A DNA stretch of 64,000 nt from Bacillus yapensis. Its GTDB lineage: Bacteria; Bacillota; Bacilli; Bacillales; Cytobacillaceae. Below the pieces are notes generated by a model that was not told where the DNA came from, did not search any database, and worked only from the letters and a program-made list of their open reading frames with translations. Shown piece after piece: positions 9,900 through 21,034 of the stretch (its first letter is position 1; the number at the start of each line of letters is the position of its first letter). Both the position numbers and the translations under genes were made by a program. The DNA is taken from contig NZ_SUND01000019.1 of the NCBI RefSeq assembly GCF_005280205.1, positions 41,170 to 105,169 of the forward strand, written 5' to 3'.

Positions 9900-10928
9900 C
9901 TAGATTATCGGATAAGAAATTTTTTCTAATTTTCTTATGAAGGAACAAGCCTTTTCCATTTCAGCTAGCTCTACCTTATATTGAATCGCCATATCATCTA
10001 TCAGCATTTCCACTCCATTAAATTCTAAGCCAATGAGATGATAAGAAGCTGCCCACACACGTGGGTCCTTAGGTTCTAATTCAAATGGAGAAATTAAAAA
10101 CAGGTGTCTTTCCAAGAGACTCAGCATCTGTTGAAACAAAATCGGGTCCTTATCCTCAATCGGATTTAGTACCTGTTTGATTTCAAGAAACTGCTCGCTC
10201 TCTCGAATGGGAACAATAGCTGTTGGGATTACCATTTTCTCCGAATCGAATTTCTCAATATGAATCTCTTTCTCATATTCTTGCTCTTGTAAAATATTTA
10301 ATAGCATCGTTTTAAGAAAAGGATGACCATCCTTACTTTTTAAGTAATCCTTTACTTCTTCTATGTATGGTCTCACATTTTTATGTGCAAGCTCCGCAAT
10401 CGCCAAAACCTGTTTATTTGGGTCTCCCTCTAAGGAAAAATTCACAGGCTCCTCAAAATCTAATAAATCCTCGTTTTCTTCCTCATACTCTGAAAAAGTC
10501 CTGGCATCTGCCATTCGTTTACTAAAGGCTAGTAATTTCGAAAAATGCTCTTGCTTATCGAGCGGAATTTCCCGTTCTTCCTCTAGTACCTCAATGGTTG
10601 TGATAATTTCATCATATTCATGGAGTTGAACAAGAATCATTAAATACAAATCAACCGTTTGAAAATAGTCGCCGATATCTTCCTTCAGCATTTCCTTAGC
10701 AAGTTGCTTAGCATTTTGCAAAGCTCCTGCTTCATAGTAGGCTAAAACAAGACCAACATAAATATCCGAATCCTCAGGGGCGAGAGCTTTCGCCTCTTCA
10801 AACAGCTGAATAGCCTCTGAAAAATTTTTCTCTTGAAGCTGCTCTAGCCCTCGATCTAGTAACCTCTTTTCAAGGTTTGGAAACAGAATAACATTGCCAT
10901 CTATTCTCTTTCGTCCCTTTTTCTTCAT
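9900..10928 (-). CDS. ysoA: Tetratricopeptide repeat protein, YsoA family
   Basis: The 342-residue protein contains TPR-like helices in its first part (for example LEQLQEKNFSEAIQLFEEAK followed by ALAPEDSDIYVGLVLAYYEA), then less regular acidic helical sequence. No enzyme motif or signal peptide is visible, so a cytoplasmic scaffold or adaptor is likely. The neighbourhood between tig and leuD matches B. subtilis ysoA, which has similar length. The precise role is not known to me. Confidence 0.8.
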   Translation of the reverse strand: MKKKGRKRIDGNVILFPNLEKRLLDRGLEQLQEKNFSEAIQLFEEAKALAPEDSDIYVGLVLAYYEAGALQNAKQLAKEMLKEDIGDYFQTVDLYLMILVQLHEYDEIITTIEVLEEEREIPLDKQEHFSKLLAFSKRMADARTFSEYEEENEDLLDFEEPVNFSLEGDPNKQVLAIAELAHKNVRPYIEEVKDYLKSKDGHPFLKTMLLNILQEQEYEKEIHIEKFDSEKMVIPTAIVPIRESEQFLEIKQVLNPIEDKDPILFQQMLSLLERHLFLISPFELEPKDPRVWAASYHLIGLEFNGVEMLIDDMAIQYKVELAEMEKACSFIRKLEKISYPII

Positions 10929-10973
10929 AAATGTACCGCCTTAAAATTTATTGAGGTAAGTTTAGCATGTACA

Positions 10974-11026
10974 AGCAAAAAAAACAAAATAGAAGCAAGC
11001 GGTTAAAACTAGCCGTCTGCTTCTAT
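10974..11026 (-). terminator. Terminator after leuD
   Basis: ATAGAAGCAGACGG / CCGCTTGCTTCTAT with one mismatch, followed on the minus strand by TTTTGTTTTTTTT. It closes the ilv-leu operon. Confidence 0.88.
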
Positions 11027-11043
11027 ATAAAATGTAAGTATCA

Positions 11044-11643
11044 TTAGTTTTGTAAAGCAGCTTCCCGTTGTTGCTCAAAGGCTGAAATTTCATCGTCGAG
11101 CTGAAGAGTGATTTCAATTTCATCCCATCCATTCACAAGCATCGTTTTCCAATACTGTGAGATCGGGAACTGTGTTGAAAAACCTTCATGGTCGGTAACA
11201 CTCTGTTCTTCTAAATTGATGGAAAGAGTAAAGGATTTTTCCTTCCCTTTTGCTAGTAAGAATCCGACTTCCTCTTCTGTTAGAACAATAGGAACGATCC
11301 CATTTTTCAAACAGTTTTGATGAAAAATATCGGCAAAAGAAGGAGCGATGACTGCCTTAAAACCATAATCAAGGAGAGCCCATGGTGCATGTTCTCTTGA
11401 AGAACCGCAACCAAAGTTTTCATTTGCAATTAGAATTGTTGCCCCTTGATTTTCCGGCTGGTTTAGTTCGAACTCTTCATTAAGTACTCCTTCAGCTTTA
11501 TAACGCCAGTCGTAAAATAAAAATCTACCAAAACCTGTTTTTTCAATTCTCTTTAAAAATTGCTTCGGAATGATTTGATCCGTATCTACATTGGCTCGAT
11601 CAAGCGCTACCGCTTTTCCTTCAAATTCTTTGAATCCACTCAT
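11044..11643 (-). CDS. leuD: 3-isopropylmalate dehydratase small subunit
   Basis: LeuD is the swivel-domain partner of LeuC; together they isomerise 2-isopropylmalate to 3-isopropylmalate in leucine synthesis. The 199 residues contain the family blocks DRANVDTDQIIPKQFLKR near the N-terminus and the substrate-loop region F-G-C-G-S-S-R-E-H-A-P-W. It is the last gene of the operon, 13 bp after leuC, and is followed by a strong terminator. Confidence 0.97.
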   Translation of the reverse strand: MSGFKEFEGKAVALDRANVDTDQIIPKQFLKRIEKTGFGRFLFYDWRYKAEGVLNEEFELNQPENQGATILIANENFGCGSSREHAPWALLDYGFKAVIAPSFADIFHQNCLKNGIVPIVLTEEEVGFLLAKGKEKSFTLSINLEEQSVTDHEGFSTQFPISQYWKTMLVNGWDEIEITLQLDDEISAFEQQREAALQN

Positions 11644-11656
11644 TGTAATCCCTCCC

Positions 11657-13066
11657 TTATACTGCCCCTACTGTAGCCTTGCGGATATCAACGAAATGAC
11701 CATTTAATGCTGCAGCGGCAGCCATTTGCGGACTCACGAGATGCGTTCTTGCACCTGCACCTTGACGTCCTTCAAAATTCCGGTTCGAGGTAGAAGCGCA
11801 ATGTTCGCCACTTGGGACCACGTCAGCATTCATGCTTAAGCACATGCTACAACCTGCATCGCGCCATTCAAACCCTGCATCCACAAAAATTTTATCTAAG
11901 CCTTCTGCTTCAGCAATTTTCTTAACCTGTTGAGAGCCTGGCACAACTAACGCTCTCACCTCAGGATGTACTTTTTGCCCTTTTACAACCTCGGCTGCCG
12001 CTCGAATATCCTCAATTCTCGAATTTGTACAGGAACCGATAAACACATGTTGAATCTTAATATCTTCAATTCTTTGACCTTCTGCTAATCCCATATATGA
12101 GAGAGCTCTCACCAGAGAATCTTTCTCTAGTTCGGTCTGATAATCATTTTGACGAGGGATGCTTGCATCTACCTTTGCTGTCATCGAAGGATTTGTTCCC
12201 CAGCTGACCATCGGAGCAATATCACTTCCGTCAACGACGATAACCTTGTCATATTCAGCATCTGAATCCGAGGCTAACTCTTTCCATTGCTGGACAACTT
12301 GGTCAAAACCTTCTCCTTTTGGAACATGTTTGCGTCCTCGTAAGTATTCAAAGGTTGTCTCATCAGGACTTACTAAACCTGCTCGAGCTCCACCTTCAAT
12401 CGACATATTACAAATCGTCATTCTCTCTTCCATCGAAAGGTTTTTGATGACATCACCGCAATACTCGATGACATAACCTGTACCAAATCTAATCCCATAA
12501 GTAGCAAGAACGTACAAAATAACATCCTTTGCCGTAACACCCTTTGCCAACTCTCCATTGATTTCAAGTTTCAATGTTTTTGGCTTTGATTGCCACAATG
12601 TTTGTGTCGCCAAAACATGTTCAACCTCACTCGTTCCGATTCCAAAAGCTAATGCCCCAAAGGCACCGTGAGTAGAAGTATGGCTATCTCCACAAACAAT
12701 CGTTTTTCCTGGCTGTGTCAGACCTAACTCAGGACCAATCACGTGGACAATTCCTTGCTCTGGACTATCAATGCCCGCAAGTTCTATTCCGAATTCAAGA
12801 CAATTTTTCTCAAGGGTTGTCATTTGATTTAAAGCGACTTGGTCATCGATTTGCTTACGATTAATCGTCGGAACATTGTGGTCCATTGTAGCAAACGTTT
12901 TATCTGGCCTACGAACCTTCCGATTTTTCATCCTTAAGCCTGAAAAGGCCTGCGGTGAGGTAACTTCGTGAACAAGATGTAAATCGATATAGAGCAAATC
13001 CGGTTTTCCTTCTTCTCTATGGACTACATGATTTGCCCAAATCTTATCTACGATTGATTTCCCCAT
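11657..13066 (-). CDS. leuC: 3-isopropylmalate dehydratase large subunit
   Basis: LeuC is an aconitase-family enzyme with a [4Fe-4S] cluster. The three cluster ligands are in F-I-G-S-C-T-N-S-R and [11 protein letters not shown]; the N-terminal motif [20 protein letters not shown] is also present. The length of 469 residues is normal. It forms the active enzyme with LeuD directly downstream. An 80-bp gap with a perfect hairpin separates it from leuB, the only sizeable gap inside the leu part of the operon. Confidence 0.98.
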   Translation of the reverse strand: MGKSIVDKIWANHVVHREEGKPDLLYIDLHLVHEVTSPQAFSGLRMKNRKVRRPDKTFATMDHNVPTINRKQIDDQVALNQMTTLEKNCLEFGIELAGIDSPEQGIVHVIGPELGLTQPGKTIVCGDSHTSTHGAFGALAFGIGTSEVEHVLATQTLWQSKPKTLKLEINGELAKGVTAKDVILYVLATYGIRFGTGYVIEYCGDVIKNLSMEERMTICNMSIEGGARAGLVSPDETTFEYLRGRKHVPKGEGFDQVVQQWKELASDSDAEYDKVIVVDGSDIAPMVSWGTNPSMTAKVDASIPRQNDYQTELEKDSLVRALSYMGLAEGQRIEDIKIQHVFIGSCTNSRIEDIRAAAEVVKGQKVHPEVRALVVPGSQQVKKIAEAEGLDKIFVDAGFEWRDAGCSMCLSMNADVVPSGEHCASTSNRNFEGRQGAGARTHLVSPQMAAAAALNGHFVDIRKATVGAV

Positions 13067-13097
13067 CTTTATCCCCTCCTAATATTACTTTATAGTC

Positions 13098-13122
13098 AAA
13101 CACGACCTCTAGGGTCGTGTTT
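13098..13122 (-). other. Intraoperon hairpin between leuB and leuC
   Basis: AAACACGACC / GGTCGTGTTT is a perfect 10-bp stem with a five-base loop. A second arm nearby, TCAAACAC (13096-13103) with GTGTTTGA (13126-13133), can pair instead. There is no T tract, so it is more likely an mRNA processing or stability element than a terminator. Confidence 0.55.
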
Positions 13123-13146
13123 CAGTGTTTGAGTAAAGTTCTAGAA

Positions 13147-14262
13147 TCAGACGTAACAACTCATAATGCTTTGAGTGGCTTCATTTTCAAGAATTGTTGC
13201 CTTTACTTCTTCAACCATTTCAGTTGTCGAGACTAGCTTTTTCCCTGGTGATGCAATATCTCTAGTACGGTAGCCGTTATTTAATACTTCATTAACGGAT
13301 GACTCCACCGCTTGTGCCTCAGTCTCTAATCCGAAGGAAAGTCGTAGCATCATCGCGACCGAAAGAATGGTAGCAAGGGGATTCGCAATATTTTGCCCTT
13401 CGATGTCTGGTGCCGATCCATGAATCGGTTCATACAGATACGGACCTTTTTCCGAAATACTAGCAGATGGCAACATTCCGAGAGAGCCTGTTAAAACAGA
13501 TGCCTCATCACTCAAGATATCTCCAAACATATTCTCTGTCACAACAACATCGAATTGCTTTGGATTTCGAACCATCTGCATCGCTGCATTGTCTACAAGC
13601 ATATGTTCAAGGGTTACTTCTGGGAAATCCTTCGCCACTTCCTCTGCAACTTCTCTCCACATTCGACTAGATTCCAATACATTGGCCTTATCAACAGACG
13701 TGACTTTGCCACCACGATTTTTGGCTAACTCAAATGCAAGCTTGATCACTCGAGTCATTTCCTCTTTTTGATAAAACAACGTATCAACTACGACATCACG
13801 ACCATCCTGGGTAGAACGCTCACTTGGCTTTCCAAAATAAAGGCCACCTGTTAGCTCTCGCACCATTAATAGATCGACATCCTCAATCACTTCTTTTTTC
13901 AATGGTGATGCGTCCGCAAGACTAGAATAATAGATTGTTGGACGTAAATTTGCATAAAGGTCGAGCTCTTTACGAATTTTTAGTAAACCTCTTTCTGGAC
14001 GTAGATGGACAGGTATTTGATCCCACTTCGGACCACCAACTGCTCCTAATAGAACCGCATCGCTATTTTTGCATAGCTCAATTGTTTCATCTGGCAATGG
14101 TGTACCCATCTCATCTACTGCGCCACCACCAATTTTCCCATAGGAGAAGGAAAACCGGTGTCCAAATCGTTCTCCAATTGCTTGGAGGACGTCAACCGCA
14201 CCTCTAGTAACCTCTTTTCCAATACCGTCTCCTGGTAAAATAGCGATTCGTTTTTTCACCAT
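13147..14262 (-). CDS. leuB: 3-isopropylmalate dehydrogenase
   Basis: LeuB oxidises and decarboxylates 3-isopropylmalate to 4-methyl-2-oxopentanoate with NAD+. The N-terminus MVKKRIAILPGDGIGKEV and the active-site stretch YEPIHGSAPDIEGQNIANPL identify the isocitrate/isopropylmalate dehydrogenase family. An upstream in-frame ATG at 14292 would overlap ilvC; the ATG at 14262 has GGAGGGG just before it and is preferred (371 residues). It follows ilvC directly; the gene leuA, which lies here in B. subtilis, is absent. Confidence 0.96.
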   Translation of the reverse strand: MVKKRIAILPGDGIGKEVTRGAVDVLQAIGERFGHRFSFSYGKIGGGAVDEMGTPLPDETIELCKNSDAVLLGAVGGPKWDQIPVHLRPERGLLKIRKELDLYANLRPTIYYSSLADASPLKKEVIEDVDLLMVRELTGGLYFGKPSERSTQDGRDVVVDTLFYQKEEMTRVIKLAFELAKNRGGKVTSVDKANVLESSRMWREVAEEVAKDFPEVTLEHMLVDNAAMQMVRNPKQFDVVVTENMFGDILSDEASVLTGSLGMLPSASISEKGPYLYEPIHGSAPDIEGQNIANPLATILSVAMMLRLSFGLETEAQAVESSVNEVLNNGYRTRDIASPGKKLVSTTEMVEEVKATILENEATQSIMSCYV

Positions 14263-14278
14263 TACCCCTCCATAAAAT

Positions 14279-15307
<1,029 letters not shown>

Positions 15308-15322
15308 CTATATGTTTGTTTT

Positions 15323-15841
15323 TTAAACGATTGATATATTTTTTACTGGATTATTACCGCGTTGAGTTCCTCTTAAGAAGGCTGTTGTGCCTGTTCTTGC
15401 TAATTCTTTAATGCCATAAGGCTTAATGAGTTCGATAAAAGCTTCAATTTTATCGGATTCTCCAGTAATTTGAATAACAAGAGTATCCTTGCCAATATCA
15501 ACTACAGAAGCTCTAAATGGTTCGATTAATGCATTCAGTTCACTCCGGGTATTAGGTGTGGAAAGAACTTTAATTAAAGCCAGTTCTCTCGAAACAATCG
15601 CTTGGTCACTAAGGTCTGACACCTTGAGAACATCAATTTGCTTGTTTAATTGCTTCGTAATTTGTTCAATGACACTGTCATTTTCCACATTGACGACACA
15701 GGTAATGCGCGAAACTCCTTCAACTTCTGAATGACCAACCGTAATGCTTTCAATGTTGTAATTTCTTTTCGAAAAGAGGTTCGTAATTCGATTTAACACC
15801 CCTGGCCGATTGTTTACGGTTAATGTAATAATCCTTTTCAT
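15323..15841 (-). CDS. ilvN: Acetolactate synthase small (regulatory) subunit
   Basis: This ACT-domain protein binds valine and controls and stimulates the IlvB catalytic subunit. The first 75 residues form the ACT domain ([20 protein letters not shown]), followed by a C-terminal domain. Length 172 residues, as in the B. subtilis orthologue named ilvH. Its ATG overlaps the ilvB stop by four bases, consistent with coupled synthesis of the two subunits. Confidence 0.97.
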   Translation of the reverse strand: MKRIITLTVNNRPGVLNRITNLFSKRNYNIESITVGHSEVEGVSRITCVVNVENDSVIEQITKQLNKQIDVLKVSDLSDQAIVSRELALIKVLSTPNTRSELNALIEPFRASVVDIGKDTLVIQITGESDKIEAFIELIKPYGIKELARTGTTAFLRGTQRGNNPVKNISIV

Positions 15842-17556
15842 TGCTTTTTCACACCTACCATTTCATTCAAGCCTTTTCCTGGTGCAATCATTGGATACAC
15901 GTTTTCTTTCGGATCAATACGGATATCAAGCAACACCGGGTCTTTGTTGCTTAGTACTTCTGTAAAAATTTTCTCTGCTTCTTCCTCAGTTTCAATCACA
16001 TACCCTTTGATATCGTAAGCATCCGCAAGCTTCACGAAGGATGGCTGGATTGGATTTTTGCTGTGTGAATAGCGTTCTTCGTAAAAGAGTTCCTGCCACT
16101 GCCGCACCATTCCGAGCGATCCATTATTCATAATGACAATCTTTACCGGTAGATTGAATTCTCGAATCACAGCTAACTCCTGTGTAGTCATTTGAAAGCC
16201 ACCATCTCCAAGCACCGCTAAAACACAAGCATCTTTATCTGCTAGAGAGGCACCAATACTAGCCGGCAATCCGAATCCCATCGTTCCTAATCCGCCTGAT
16301 GTTACCCAACGATTTGCCTTAGAGAACTTATAAAATTGAGCTGCCCACATTTGATGCTGCCCTACATCGGTTACGACAATCGCTTCACCGTTTGTTTTTT
16401 CATAAAGCATTTCTAAAACCTTTTGTGGCTTAAGTGCATGATCATTTTCATAGAAGTAAGGATATTCTTCCTTCCAGCTTGTCAATGTTTGCAGCCATTC
16501 TTCATTGGAAGGCGGTTTTCCTTCTTGAGCAATTAGTTGAACCAACGCTTCTTTCGCATCAGCTACTACTGGGATTTCAGTCGGAACATTTTTGCCGATT
16601 TCAGCTGGGTCAATATCGACATGAGCAACCGTTGCATTCGGAGCAAAGCAGCTTAAGTTCCCTGTTAACCGGTCATCAAATCGAGCACCGATATTGATAA
16701 GAAGGTCAGCCTCATAGAGGGCCATATTAGCGGCATAACAGCCATGCATTCCACCCATTCCTAGGAACATCTCATGTTCTGCAGGAAATCCACCGAGTCC
16801 AAGCAGAGTATGAACAACCGGAATTTTCTGTTGCTCAACATATGCTTTCAAATCAGCAGCAGCATTGGCATGTAATACTCCTGCACCTGCTAAAATGACT
16901 GGCTTTTTCGCTCTGCTTACCGCTTCAGTTAGCTTGCGAATTTGCAAATAATTTGGTTTTAACGTTGGTTGATAGCCGGGTAACTGAATTTCCTTTTCCT
17001 CCGGAACTTCTGCAGTCCCGATGGCAATATCCTTGGGAATATCGATGAGAACAGGACCCGGTCTACCTGAAGTTGCTATATAAAAAGCTTCTTTAATCAC
17101 ATGAGGGATATCCTCAACATTTCGAACCTGATAGTTATATTTAGTAATCGGAGTTGTGATTCCTAAAACATCCGCTTCTTGGAAAGCATCTGTTCCAATC
17201 ACACCAGTTGCAACTTGCCCAGTAAAGACAACGAGCGGAAGAGAGTCTATCATCGCATCTGTTAATCCAGTGACAATATTCGTTGCACCGGGCCCTGATG
17301 TTACAATCACGACACCTGGTTTTCCAGAAATTCGTGCATAGCCTTCAGCAGCATGAATTCCTCCTTGTTCATGACGCGGTAGAACATGCAAAATTTTAGA
17401 ATCGTAGATTTTGTCATAAATAGGTAAGACTGCCCCACCTGGATACCCAAAAATTACTTCAACATTCTCCTTTTCTAAAGCTTGCAGCAAAAGCTCCGAA
17501 CCACTCATCGGTTTGTTTTCAGCCTTTATGTTTGTAAAGGCAGTTTCCTGTAACAT
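15838..17556 (-). CDS. ilvB: Acetolactate synthase large subunit
   Basis: IlvB condenses pyruvate with a second 2-oxo acid, the committed step of branched-chain amino acid synthesis, using thiamine diphosphate and FAD. The N-terminal block [19 protein letters not shown], the catalytic Glu in [11 protein letters not shown], and the ThDP/Mg2+ signature starting G-D-G-G-F-Q-M and ending N-N are visible. It has 572 residues. It lies directly behind a Leu T-box and is co-transcribed with ilvN, ilvC and leuBCD. Confidence 0.98.
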   Translation of the reverse strand: MLQETAFTNIKAENKPMSGSELLLQALEKENVEVIFGYPGGAVLPIYDKIYDSKILHVLPRHEQGGIHAAEGYARISGKPGVVIVTSGPGATNIVTGLTDAMIDSLPLVVFTGQVATGVIGTDAFQEADVLGITTPITKYNYQVRNVEDIPHVIKEAFYIATSGRPGPVLIDIPKDIAIGTAEVPEEKEIQLPGYQPTLKPNYLQIRKLTEAVSRAKKPVILAGAGVLHANAAADLKAYVEQQKIPVVHTLLGLGGFPAEHEMFLGMGGMHGCYAANMALYEADLLINIGARFDDRLTGNLSCFAPNATVAHVDIDPAEIGKNVPTEIPVVADAKEALVQLIAQEGKPPSNEEWLQTLTSWKEEYPYFYENDHALKPQKVLEMLYEKTNGEAIVVTDVGQHQMWAAQFYKFSKANRWVTSGGLGTMGFGLPASIGASLADKDACVLAVLGDGGFQMTTQELAVIREFNLPVKIVIMNNGSLGMVRQWQELFYEERYSHSKNPIQPSFVKLADAYDIKGYVIETEEEAEKIFTEVLSNKDPVLLDIRIDPKENVYPMIAPGKGLNEMVGVKKQ

Positions 17557-17610
17557 TCCTTGCCCTCCTCTTATCCATTCAAAATTTTTTAAACCAAGAT
17601 TTAAACAATA

Positions 17611-17910
17611 TAAAAAACCCTCCCATCCCTCGTATGCCTAAAAAAATAAGGCGAAAGGGATGAAAAGGCTTTATAGCTTTTCCACGGTACCACCCTTGTT
17701 CACGCAATAGCTTGCGTGCACTTATGGCCAACACTCTGACCTTTTTGATAACGAGTGTCTACCACTCGACTGTCTCTACTCGATCATTCTTTCAAGACAG
17801 CACTCTGAGGTGAGTTCATTTTATGTAGTGACTACCGGTTCTCAGCACCTCCGGCTCTCTGTTAATCAACTATCAATAAAACTACTTATCCTCTTCGTCG
17901 CTTTACATTA
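17611..17910 (-). promoter_or_regulatory. T-box leader (Leu, CUC specifier) before ilvB
   Basis: On the minus strand the leader carries the T-box antiterminator word AAGGGTGGTACCGTGG, stem I with AGAGAGC, and a specifier region ATGAA-CTC-ACC reading leucine (CUC). The competing terminator CATCCCT...AGGGATG with a T tract is at 17611-17668. Uncharged tRNA-Leu should favour read-through into ilvBNC-leuBCD. The leader starts only about 20 bp after the ilvE stop and I see no strong promoter in between, so it may act inside a longer transcript that begins upstream of ilvE. Confidence 0.93.
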
Positions 17911-17921
17911 TGAAGTAATCC

Positions 17922-18833
17922 TTAGCTTACGTTTGGCGTCCTTTCGGTGTAAACCTTCACACCTTCGAGAACAACCCGTTCGCGGAATTTTGCTAAAAGT
18001 TTTTTCGTGTGGACGCCAGGAACTCCATCCCCTATCGTTCTACCATCCACTTTTACCACCGCAATTACTTCTGCTGCTGTGCCAGTTAAAAACACCTCAT
18101 CTGCGGTATAAACATCATGTCGAGTGAACGGTTCTTCTTTTACTTCGTAGCCAAGTTCTTGAGCAATATCGATAACCGCATTTCTTGTAATTCCATCTAA
18201 AGCACCAACATATCCTGGTGGTGTATAGAAACAACCATTTTTTAAAATAAAGACGTTGTCAGCAGAGCCTTCTGCTACATAGCCTTGGTCATTTAACATT
18301 AGAGCTTCACTTACATTTGCTAGATGAGCCTCAATTTTCACAAGTACATTGTTTAAGTAGTTCAAGGATTTGACCTTCGGGCTCAACACATCTGGCCGAT
18401 TTCTTCTCGTAGCTACAGTAACGATTTCTAGGCCAGATTCGTATAATTCTTTCGGAAAAATGGACAATGGTTCGACTATGACCACAACGCTCGCTTTCGG
18501 ACATTTGTATGGATCCAATCCCAGGTCACCGATCCCTCTAGAAACAACAACTCTGATATAAGCATCTTCTACATTATTTTTTTCAACAGTATTAGCAATG
18601 ATCTTCGTTAGTTCTTCTTCTGTATATGGAATATTTAAGAGAATTGATTTCGCAGAGTTATATAAGCGTTCCATATGCTCCTTCATGCGAAAAATATTCC
18701 CGCTATATACTCGAATTCCCTCAAATACACCGTCACCGTAGAGGAAGCCATGGTCGTAGACAGAAACCTTGGCATTTTCTTTCGTGACGTATTGATCATT
18801 TAGGAATATCCATTGCTCTGGCACGAAACTCAC
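17922..18833 (-). CDS. ilvE: Branched-chain amino acid aminotransferase
   Basis: This fold-type IV PLP enzyme transfers the amino group between glutamate and the 2-oxo acids of Val, Leu and Ile. The 303 residues include the block VSVYDHGFLYGDGVFEGIRV near residue 23, the PLP lysine in the V-K-S-L-N-Y-L-N-N motif (about residue 155), and the phosphate-binding region FLTGTAAEVIAV. It lies upstream of the T-box-controlled ilvB operon; B. subtilis keeps its orthologues elsewhere, so the placement here is a local rearrangement. Confidence 0.95.
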   Translation of the reverse strand: MSFVPEQWIFLNDQYVTKENAKVSVYDHGFLYGDGVFEGIRVYSGNIFRMKEHMERLYNSAKSILLNIPYTEEELTKIIANTVEKNNVEDAYIRVVVSRGIGDLGLDPYKCPKASVVVIVEPLSIFPKELYESGLEIVTVATRRNRPDVLSPKVKSLNYLNNVLVKIEAHLANVSEALMLNDQGYVAEGSADNVFILKNGCFYTPPGYVGALDGITRNAVIDIAQELGYEVKEEPFTRHDVYTADEVFLTGTAAEVIAVVKVDGRTIGDGVPGVHTKKLLAKFRERVVLEGVKVYTERTPNVS

Positions 18834-19228
18834 CTCTTTACTTTAATATTAAACCGCTTTAAACGACTGAAATTCTGAGTAAAAAAAAGATATAATTAAA
18901 GATTCCAAAAATTTATCGCGCTTTCAGTTCCTTATCCAAGATCTTATATTTGAGGACTATCTTACTCGGATTTTCTCCCTTCGTCAACAGTATTTTTAAG
19001 AATTGTGCGATTATTTAAATAAATCTTTTAATTTGAATCCGCTTACAATATTGGTACGTCAATCGTTACGAAAAGAAAAATTTTTATAATTTTTTGACGA
19101 TTATTTTTTTAGAATTAAGAGCCCAATTTTTCATAGATATATTAATAGAAGAAACACGGATTTAATGTTAGCTTTCCTAACACCGAAGAAAGCGCTTTAA
19201 CAATTTCGAGGATGGACAAGTTCAAAAA
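18834..19228. other. AT-rich region upstream of ilvE with candidate CcpA/CodY sites
   Basis: No gene is seen. Two cre-like words occur: AGAAAGCGCTTTAA (19187-19200) and TGAAAGCGCGATAA on the minus strand (18913-18926). AATTTTTTGACGATT (19088-19102) matches 12 of 15 positions of the CodY consensus. CcpA and CodY both control ilv-leu in B. subtilis, but in such AT-rich DNA these matches are only suggestive. Confidence 0.3.
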
Positions 19229-19256
19229 TGAAAAAAAAGCTGCCCAAAAGCAGCCT
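19229..19256 (-). terminator. Terminator after hydrolase pseudogene
   Basis: GGCTGCTTTTGGGCAGC followed by TTTTTTTT on the minus strand. Confidence 0.85.
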
Positions 19257-19295
19257 CACGGTAAATTTCCCTTTCCTTTACCAATCTCTGATGTT

Positions 19296-20111
19296 TTAAA
19301 GGGATGATTCAATTCGGTCTAACCATTCGTGTAGCAGCGAATTAAAAATTTCTGGTTGTTCAATTTGCAAATTATGACCCGCGGTATCCAATACAGTAAA
19401 TGTACCTCTTGGATATTTATCTATTATTTCTAGTGCATCTTTGAAACCAACAACAGAATCCTGTCTCCCTAAAAGGAACACACTAGGTTTTTCAAATTCA
19501 ACTTGATCCACCTTAAAGGAAAATTCATATTTAGCCATTACCTTTATTAATAAATTCTCATCTGCAATTTTACACCCATTTAAAACTTCCTCGTTGTATC
19601 TTACCCAATTATACTCATCAAGAATAACTTGATTTGCCTTGAAATCTTCTAATTCGTCATTAGTAAGACTTGCAATAAATTGTTCGTCCGATCTCATAAT
19701 TTTATGTTCATCGACTGTTCTTTCTTCTTTATTAGGAATAATAACCGGGCAAATGAAAGCCGCTCCTAAAATTTGTTCCTTACGTTTTTCAATTATTCCT
19801 CTGGCTATATAACCACCATATTATTCCCCAGCAATTAAGAATTTTTGATTTTGCAGGACAGCTTCAATAAATTCCAATACGGCATTTAACATTTCGTCAG
19901 AACTGCTGATTTCATTATAATTTTTTGTTAATCCCATTCCCGGAAGATCTATGTAAATACGTCTAAAGCCATTTCTTTCAGTAAACACTGGCTCCATACA
20001 CCCACTCATTAGTCTGTGATCGGGTGCAAAGCCATGTATCAATAGTATTGGTATCCCCTCTCCAACCTCTTCATAATAAATCTCTGCGTTGGAAACATTA
20101 CAGTATGCCAT
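19296..20111 (-). pseudogene. Alpha/beta hydrolase with nonsense codon at the nucleophile
   Basis: One reading frame of 271 codons encodes an alpha/beta hydrolase. The N-terminal part has the oxyanion block LLIHGFAPDHR and the region RRIYIDLPGMG; the C-terminal part has the acid block FLLGRQDSVVG and the catalytic-His region DTAGHN. The nucleophile elbow should read G-E-S-Y-G-G but reads G-E-stop-Y-G-G: TAA at 19821-19823 replaces a Ser codon (TCA to TAA is one change). The frame continues intact on both sides and the rest of the protein is well preserved, so the loss is recent or the base is an assembly error. Confidence 0.85.
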
Positions 20112-20228
20112 TCCTCGCCCTTCTTCCCATTCTAAAATCGTCTATACTATTTTAATTTTATACTAAGTTTAGATTTGTCTCAAAATGGAAGTACCTATTT
20201 ATAACATCGAAAATAATAAAAATGGCAT

Positions 20229-20262
20229 AAAAAAAACCGTTAAGTTTCGTCAACTTAACGGG
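20229..20262 (-). terminator. Terminator after tRNA-Arg
   Basis: CCGTTAAGTTG / CAACTTAACGG-type stem with a four-base loop, followed by eight T on the minus strand. Confidence 0.85.
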
Positions 20263-20283
20263 TATGTATATGGTGTGTATAAA

Positions 20284-20360
20284 TGGCGTCCCAGGAGAGA
20301 TTCGAACTCCCGACCGTACGCTTAGAAGGCGTATGCTCTATCCGGCTGAGCTACTGGGAC
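20284..20360 (-). tRNA. tRNA-Arg (anticodon TCT)
   Basis: The 77-nt sequence read on the minus strand starts GTCCCAGTAGCTCAGCCGGA, has the anticodon loop CT-TCT-AA, the T loop GTTCGAATC and an acceptor stem GTCCCAG/CTGGGAC, and encodes its CCA end. It decodes AGA. All four arms pair. It stands alone, with a terminator downstream; no integrated element is seen at its 3' end. Confidence 0.97.
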
Positions 20361-20504
20361 AAATATAAGTATTCTTTTTTGTCTCACTTGTTTTTCGAGG
20401 ACATTTTTTATTATATTAGGCTAACATTTAAAAGTCAATAGAAAAATTCATTTTTTTGCTGTGAAAATCAAAGGGGTGCTTACCCCCTTGATTATTTCAC
20501 ACAA

Positions 20505-21020
20505 TCATCCGAGATTAAACGTTTGTCGCAATTCCACCATTTCACCACGGTCGAAATCATGAACTTCTAGTTCAACTTTATTCCCTTGGATGTCTAAGAG
20601 TACATAAGTCCGTTCTTGTCTTCCTCTTGGTAAGCGAAGACTACCTGGGTTAAGGAACAGCTTTCCTCGAACTAATTCCGCTCCCAATAGGTGAGAATGT
20701 CCAAAACAAACGACCTGGGCACTGACCTCATCTGCACGATAAAGTAACTTCATCAACGAAGACTTCACACCAAAAAGATGTCCGTGAGTGACGAAAAAGC
20801 GAAGACCATTAGATTCCACAAAGATTTCATTTTCAAAATCTCCTGTAAAGTCACAGTTTCCCTTCACCACAGTATATCCCTGTATTTCCTCATCGTTTTT
20901 TTCAAGCTCTGAATCACCACAGTGAATCATGAGCTCGACTTCTTGTCCATGGCGTTTTTTTAACTCCTCAAGTTCTGCCCGTTGGCCATGACTATCACTT
21001 ACAACTAGCACCTTTGCCAT
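20505..21020 (-). CDS. ysnB: Metallophosphoesterase, YfcE/MJ0936 family
   Basis: The 171-residue protein has the calcineurin-like metal-binding blocks V-V-S-D-S-H-G (residues 5-11), H-C-G-D-S near 33, G-N-C-D near 55, and two His motifs, V-T-H-G-H and C-F-G-H-S-H. This family hydrolyses phosphodiesters with Mn2+ or Ni2+; the natural substrate is uncertain. It is the last gene of rph-rdgB-ysnB, 14 bp after rdgB, the same order as in B. subtilis. Confidence 0.92.
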   Translation of the reverse strand: MAKVLVVSDSHGQRAELEELKKRHGQEVELMIHCGDSELEKNDEEIQGYTVVKGNCDFTGDFENEIFVESNGLRFFVTHGHLFGVKSSLMKLLYRADEVSAQVVCFGHSHLLGAELVRGKLFLNPGSLRLPRGRQERTYVLLDIQGNKVELEVHDFDRGEMVELRQTFNLG

Positions 21021-21034
21021 AAAAATCGCACCTT

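Noticed and set aside
20284..20360. tRNA-Arg as an integration site
   Set aside because: The tRNA is intact, there is no duplicated 3' end and no integrase in the window.
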